Positions 5,647 to 8,881 of a DNA stretch of 8,881 nucleotides are shown here, piece after piece. Within the stretch, counting starts at the first letter, position 1. The number at the start of each line of letters is the position of its first letter. Under the pieces are notes generated by a model. It did no database searches and had not been told where the DNA came from. It was given only the letters and a program-made list of their open reading frames with translations. The translations under genes were made by a program, and so were the position numbers. This stretch comes from Pseudomonadota bacterium (lineage in GTDB: Bacteria; Pseudomonadota; Gammaproteobacteria; Acidiferrobacterales; Acidiferrobacteraceae). The stretch covers positions 1 to 8,881 of the forward strand of contig JAJYPQ010000136.1 in NCBI GenBank assembly GCA_021795255.1, read 5' to 3'.

Positions 5647-6051
5647 ATGGGCGCCGTCTTGGTCGATAGCAATGTCATTCTGGATGTTGTGACCGAGGAC
5701 CCCCAATGGTACGAATGGTCTGCCGCCCAGTTGGAGCGCCTGGCCGAACGACACATACTCGCCATCAACCCCATAATCTACAGCGAAGTATCTATCGGGT
5801 TTGATCGGATCGAAGATCTTGATCGGACCATACCTCCGGAGTTTTTCCGTCGCGACCCCCTGCCTTGGGAGACGGGGTTTCTCGCAGGGAAGTGTTTTAT
5901 CCGGTATCGTCACTTGGGAGGTGAACGTCGCTCGCCACTCCCGGACTTTTATATCGGTGCGCACGCGGCGATCCGCGATATGGCGCTGTTGACCCGTGAT
6001 ACCCACCGGTACAAGACCTATTTCCCAAAGCTTACGTTGATTGCCCCTTAA
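5647..6051 (+). CDS. vapC: PIN-domain ribonuclease toxin of a VapBC pair
   Basis: A 134-residue PIN-domain toxin; VapC enzymes are Mg-dependent endoribonucleases that cut tRNA or rRNA. The acidic active-site set is complete: D7 in VLVDSNVILD, E47 in IIYSEVSIGF, D100 in LPDFYIGAHA and D118 in TRDTHRY. The C-terminal PKLTLIAP strand is also typical. The start ATG lies 14 nt after the vapB stop, with GAGGGCG as a modest ribosome binding site. Nothing suggests inactivation, so this looks like a working module. Its RNA target cannot be predicted from sequence. Confidence 0.94.
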   Translation: MGAVLVDSNVILDVVTEDPQWYEWSAAQLERLAERHILAINPIIYSEVSIGFDRIEDLDRTIPPEFFRRDPLPWETGFLAGKCFIRYRHLGGERRSPLPDFYIGAHAAIRDMALLTRDTHRYKTYFPKLTLIAP

Positions 6052-6415
6052 ATATCGCTGGCCGCGACGACTAGACACCCGCGCCGATTAAGATCACCAA
6101 AGAGTGCCTGGGTCTCGTCGGCACAGGACTCTCCCAAATTTTTCCGTGTCACTACCCTTGTTTCGAGATACCCGGAGCTGCCGATACGGTCATGTCCATC
6201 AGCTTGTGCAGATGCCATTTTTGGCCTCTATCGAATCGCCGCACGCCGCCGCCCAAAACGGGGCCCTATCCGCACCGTCGCTATTCGAAGCGAGCCCATC
6301 ACGTTTATGACTACAGCTATGACTACAGCTGGCCGTGACGCAACACAGCGATTTCAGCAAGGGGCACACAGATATGATTATCGCGGCTACACCAATAAAA
6401 GACCAATGCGCATTT
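6052..6415. other. Gene-free stretch between vapC and the broken zeta toxin
   Basis: No terminator after vapC and no supported gene. A 42-codon frame (6307-6435 plus; ends MRIFIGTKK) begins in a short tandem repeat and overlaps the broken toxin tail in antisense; it has no ribosome binding site. The break in the toxin gene suggests this stretch was joined here by deletion or insertion. Confidence 0.5.
6306..6329. repeat. Two tandem copies of a 12-bp unit
   Basis: TATGACTACAGC occurs twice in a row (6306-6317, 6318-6329). In one plus-strand frame it reads Tyr-Asp-Tyr-Ser twice. It probably arose by local slippage or as a footprint of the nearby rearrangement. Confidence 0.6.
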
Positions 6416-6745
6416 TTATCGGAACCAAGAAATAACAGATCTATAGAAGAAATCCGGGTCCGAGAGATCCTTTCTGTAAGTTTTTTCGGGCCTGGCCGCG
6501 CGTTTCATCAGCGCCAGTTCGCGGTGGCCCAAAAGGGTGGTGTCGAGCGCGAAGCTGTCGCCGACTGCCAGCAGGCGCTCTTGCTGTGCGACGGCCGCCC
6601 GGCCTGCCTGAATCGGGTTAAGGCGGCTTCCGGCGGCGAGGGTGTCGGGCGATACGACCGGGATACGCGGCGAAAGCCAGCGATCTGCAAGGGTGGTCTT
6701 GCCGGCGCCGTTCGGGCCGGCGACGACCCAGAGTTGCGACGTCAG
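6416..6745 (-). pseudogene. Zeta-toxin-family kinase, truncated
   Basis: The frame reads TSQLWVVAGPNGAGKTT, a Walker A P-loop, then VVSPDTLAAGSRLNPIQAGR and DSFALDTTLLGHRELALMKR. This is the N-terminal third of a zeta toxin (a kinase of UDP-sugars or a relative). After AAR (near 6485) the family sequence stops and about 25 unrelated residues (PEKTYRKDL onward, ending ISWFR) lead to TAA at 6418. The substrate-binding and C-terminal parts of the usual roughly 200-residue protein are lost. The start also looks damaged or unusual: the first codon in family position is CTG (6745-6743), overlapping the stop of the upstream antitoxin-like gene, where an ATG overlap would be normal. It is therefore probably non-functional. 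Confidence 0.8.
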
Positions 6746-6981
6746 ATGTTCCGAATGACGGATACCTTGCCGCTGGCGCTAACCGATACCAGTTGCTTGC
6801 GGCCGTCCGGATACTTCTTCACCAGACCTTCCGGGAAACGCGCATCGCCGTAGTAAATCGGGCGGCCGGCATCGAGATGCTGCTGGGCCGCCTGGCCGTC
6901 GTCGCTCGTCATCGCCCGCTCGAACTCCGGCGAATCAAGGAAGGATTCGGCTTGTCTTTGCGATGGCGTTGCTGTGGGCAT
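6742..6981 (-). CDS. Small antitoxin-like protein paired with the zeta toxin
   Basis: A 79-residue soluble protein with AESFLDSPEFERAMTSDD, RPIYYGDARFPEGLVKKY and PDGRKQLVSVSASGKVSVI. I recognise it as the kind of small protein encoded directly upstream of zeta-toxin-like kinases; the antitoxin role is inferred from that position. ATG at 6981 is preceded by GGAGG 4 nt upstream; a GTG at 7011 in the same frame would add 10 residues but puts this ribosome binding site inside the gene. The stop overlaps the first codon of the toxin frame. The gene itself looks intact although its partner is broken, leaving it an orphan. It may persist as an anti-addiction gene or simply await decay. Confidence 0.78.
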   Translation of the reverse strand: MPTATPSQRQAESFLDSPEFERAMTSDDGQAAQQHLDAGRPIYYGDARFPEGLVKKYPDGRKQLVSVSASGKVSVIRNI

Positions 6982-6990
6982 ATTGCCTCC

Positions 6991-7335
6991 GACTATTGGA
7001 TGAGATGGCACTCACCGCAACCTTATGTTCTGGTTTCAGGACATAGATGCACTCAATCCCCGCCCATCACGACTTCCGGTTTCAGTACGCTGTGTCACCG
7101 CGACAAAAAAGAGAGAAACCCATCACAACTTCCAGATATCCGAAAAATCGTACTTCAAACCCGCAATTAATCGCGCTGACTACCCCCACTGTGTGCGCAA
7201 AAGTCCCCACCCAAGGCCCACTCGCTTCGGCCGAACACCTTGCACCCCGTGCCCCATCCGCTTGCGACTCGCGTTCGACGCCCCCTTAAAGACCCACCAC
7301 GCCATTTCTCTTAGATCCACCCAAGCTAAACGCCT
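6991..7335. other. Intergenic region with short imperfect repeats
   Basis: No gene is supported. Two short repeats occur: TTCTGGTTTCAG and TTCCGGTTTCAG (7028-7039 and 7074-7085), and CCCATCACGACTTCC and CCCATCACAACTTCC (7063-7077 and 7119-7133). The spacings (46 and 56 bp) do not build a regular array. The region is C-rich on the plus strand. No terminator for mtnA was found. Confidence 0.5.
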
Positions 7336-8424
7336 CTAACGCTTCATCGCGGCGAATAACTCTTCTATGGTTCGGGCGCAGGGCCGCTCGACCACGCCGC
7401 CTTCTGTGATAAGGGCATCGACCAAACTCGCAGGCGTCACATCGAAGACCGGATTCCAGGCCTTGGCGCCAGCTGGGCTATGACGGATCCCCTGACACTG
7501 TAAAAGCTCCAGCGCCGACCGCTCCTCTATAGGGATGGACAGGCCGTCCGGGCAGTTCCTATCGATCGTACTCAGAGGCGCCACGACATAAAAGGGGATA
7601 CCGTGGTGACGGGCCAGCACCGCGAGTCCGTAGGTCCCGATCTTATTCGCCGTATCACCGTTGGCCGCAATCCGATCTGCGCCCACGAGCACCGCGTGGA
7701 TAGTGCCGGTTTGCAAAAGGGCCCCGGCGGCACTGTCGGCAAGGAGCGTCACAGGCAGGCCTTCCTCGATAAGCTCCCACGCCGTAAGGCGCGCCCCCTG
7801 AAGCCAGGGGCGGGTCTCATCGGCATACACCATGGCGACGCCACGGTGAGCGGCCGCCGAACGCACGACGCCGAGCGCCGTACCAAAGCCGCCGGTGGCA
7901 AGCGCCCCGGTGTTGCAATGGGTCAATACGCGGGCCTGAGCGGGCAATAAGGCGGCGCCATAGGTCCCCATTTTCCGGTTGGCCGCGATGTCGTCTGCGT
8001 GCAGGCGGCGGGCCGCGCTTTCGACCCGCTTAAGCAAGTTTTCTTCCCCTTCTTCTTCCGCCATGACTCGCTCCATGGCATCCAGCGCCCAAGCGAGATT
8101 AATAGCCGTGGGCCGACTTTCGCGCAACAAGCTTAAGTCTGCTGCCGCCTCGTGACGCCAGCGACGCGGGTCTTTCTCGTAAGCGGCTTTGACCGCCAAA
8201 AACGCCCCGTAGGCGGCGGTCACCCCAATCGCCGGGGCCCCGCGCACGACCATGGCCGTGATGGCTTCCGCGACTTGGCGCGCCGTCTTACACACCTCAT
8301 AGCGGAGTGTCCCTGGCAATACCCGCTGATCCAAGAGATGTACAGCGCCGTCACGAAGCTCGACGGCTCGGACCTTGTCATACAAGACGTCAGTAAGCAC
8401 AGAACCCCCAAACGCTACGGACAC
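7336..8424 (-). CDS. mtnA: S-methyl-5-thioribose-1-phosphate isomerase
   Basis: MtnA isomerises 5-methylthioribose-1-phosphate to 5-methylthioribulose-1-phosphate in methionine salvage. The protein is 362 residues, normal for the family, and belongs to the eIF2B-like fold. Visible motifs are VVRGAPAIGVTAAYG (59-73), RPTAINLAWALDAM (104-117), LTHCNTGALATGGFGTA (167-183, catalytic Cys170), ADETRPWLQGARLTAWEL (201-218), VGADRIAANGDTANKIGTYG (247-266, catalytic Asp250) and FYVVAPLSTID (278-288). The start is GTG at 8424 without a clear ribosome binding site. GTG at 8400, with GGGGG 5 nt upstream, is a good alternative and would still keep all conserved parts. TTGACA (8484-8479 on this strand) may be its -35 box. 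It is divergent from the amidohydrolase gene, which acts in the same pathway. Confidence 0.95.
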   Translation of the reverse strand: MSVAFGGSVLTDVLYDKVRAVELRDGAVHLLDQRVLPGTLRYEVCKTARQVAEAITAMVVRGAPAIGVTAAYGAFLAVKAAYEKDPRRWRHEAAADLSLLRESRPTAINLAWALDAMERVMAEEEGEENLLKRVESAARRLHADDIAANRKMGTYGAALLPAQARVLTHCNTGALATGGFGTALGVVRSAAAHRGVAMVYADETRPWLQGARLTAWELIEEGLPVTLLADSAAGALLQTGTIHAVLVGADRIAANGDTANKIGTYGLAVLARHHGIPFYVVAPLSTIDRNCPDGLSIPIEERSALELLQCQGIRHSPAGAKAWNPVFDVTPASLVDALITEGGVVERPCARTIEELFAAMKR

Positions 8425-8687
8425 AAAAACGAGGAATAAATGGTACCATGGCCGAGGTCGAATTGTTCGTAGGCCTTATGTCAAAACAGTCGCTGGCGAC
8501 GCCCTCCGGGCATAATCAGTATCCTCAAGCGAATGGCGCGCGCTTCGTGCCCACGCCACCTCTGCGCCCTTCACCCGGCGAAAGGCGAGGCCTTGAGCAA
8601 ATCGGGCGCTTGACTATGACGATTGGACAAACACGCTCGACATGACCTCAGATTTCGGTCGTCCGAGTCACTACGACAAGGAGTTTT
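8425..8687. promoter_or_regulatory. Divergent control region between mtnA and the deaminase gene
   Basis: 263 bp between two divergent genes of one pathway, so both promoters should lie here. Candidates are TTGACA at 8484-8479 toward mtnA, with no good -10, and TTGAGC (8593-8598), 16 bp, TATGAC (8615-8620) toward the deaminase. No riboswitch fold was recognised by eye. An open frame from ATG 8448 looks like chance. Confidence 0.4.
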
Positions 8688-8881
8688 ATGGAAGCTGATC
8701 TGTGTATACGGGCGCCGTGGATCATCCCGGTCGAGCCACGCGGCCTCGTTCTCCATGAACACGCGCTTCTGATCCGTGAGGGCATCATTGCCGCTATCGT
8801 TCCGCAGTCGACCAAAGTGACGGCCACTACCACCCTCAATTTGGCCCAGCACGTCTTGATGCCTGGGTTTGTGAACGCCCA
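8688..8881 (+). CDS. TRZ/ATZ-family amidohydrolase, probable MTA/SAH deaminase, N-terminal fragment
   Basis: 64 full codons are present before the window ends. The start MEADLCIRAPWIIPVEP, the EHALLIREGIIAAIVPQ strands and the final MPGFVNA belong to the composite N-terminal domain of TRZ/ATZ amidohydrolases. The last two bases (CA) begin the codon that should be the first His of the metal-binding H-x-H motif. Family members next to mtnA (as in Pseudomonas) deaminate 5-methylthioadenosine to methylthioinosine, and the divergent mtnA here makes that the best guess (MtaD-like). S-adenosylhomocysteine deamination, or an s-triazine or guanine-type substrate, remains possible because the catalytic domain is not visible. 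ATG at 8688 has AAGGAG 4 nt upstream. Confidence 0.85.
   Translation, partial: MEADLCIRAPWIIPVEPRGLVLHEHALLIREGIIAAIVPQSTKVTATTTLNLAQHVLMPGFVNA

Noticed and set aside
5332..6078. 248-codon minus-strand frame
   Set aside because: It is entirely antisense to vapB and vapC, which are clearly coding.
7028..7133. CRISPR array
   Set aside because: Only two copies of each short repeat, with unequal spacing and mismatches and no cas genes nearby.
8448..8645. 65-codon plus-strand frame between mtnA and the deaminase
   Set aside because: No ribosome binding site or domain; it fills the divergent promoter region.

Overview
This 8.9 kb window comes from a GC-rich bacterial chromosome, most likely a proteobacterium and probably a gammaproteobacterium. 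The reasons are the LeuA type, the pairing of an MTA-deaminase-type amidohydrolase with mtnA (an arrangement known from Pseudomonas), the VapBC type, and the Shine-Dalgarno usage. The species cannot be named from the sequence.

Left part (1-1650, all minus strand): a gene run that can be read as one operon, in transcription order. It holds a small Gly/Ser-repeat lipoprotein, a secreted or anchored coiled-coil protein of unknown function whose start codon is unclear, a YIP1-family five-helix membrane protein, and the first 66 codons of an EamA/DMT transporter that runs off the left edge.

Left-centre (1750-3762, minus strand): full-length leuA (2-isopropylmalate synthase), the first enzyme of leucine synthesis. 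Its roughly 250-nt leader is the most interesting regulatory piece of the window. Behind a TTGACA -35 box lies a 22-codon ORF with six leucine codons. Its last codons and stop are embedded in a hairpin followed by a 12-nt U-rich tract, as in a leucine attenuator. The element just upstream of the leuA promoter recurs inverted about 200 bp away.

Centre (3763-5404): mostly non-coding, in places AT-rich and in places resembling decayed mobile DNA. On the minus strand it hides two overlapping micro-ORFs (23 codons, one membrane helix; 36 codons, basic) ending at a clear intrinsic terminator.

Right-centre (5363-6990): defence or stability genes. There is an intact VapBC toxin-antitoxin pair with an operator-like inverted repeat. 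There is also an apparently intact small antitoxin-like gene followed by a broken zeta-toxin gene that keeps its P-loop but loses the rest.

Right part (7336-8881): divergent mtnA (minus) and the start of an MTA/SAH-deaminase-like amidohydrolase (plus), together pointing to 5-methylthioadenosine salvage through deamination.
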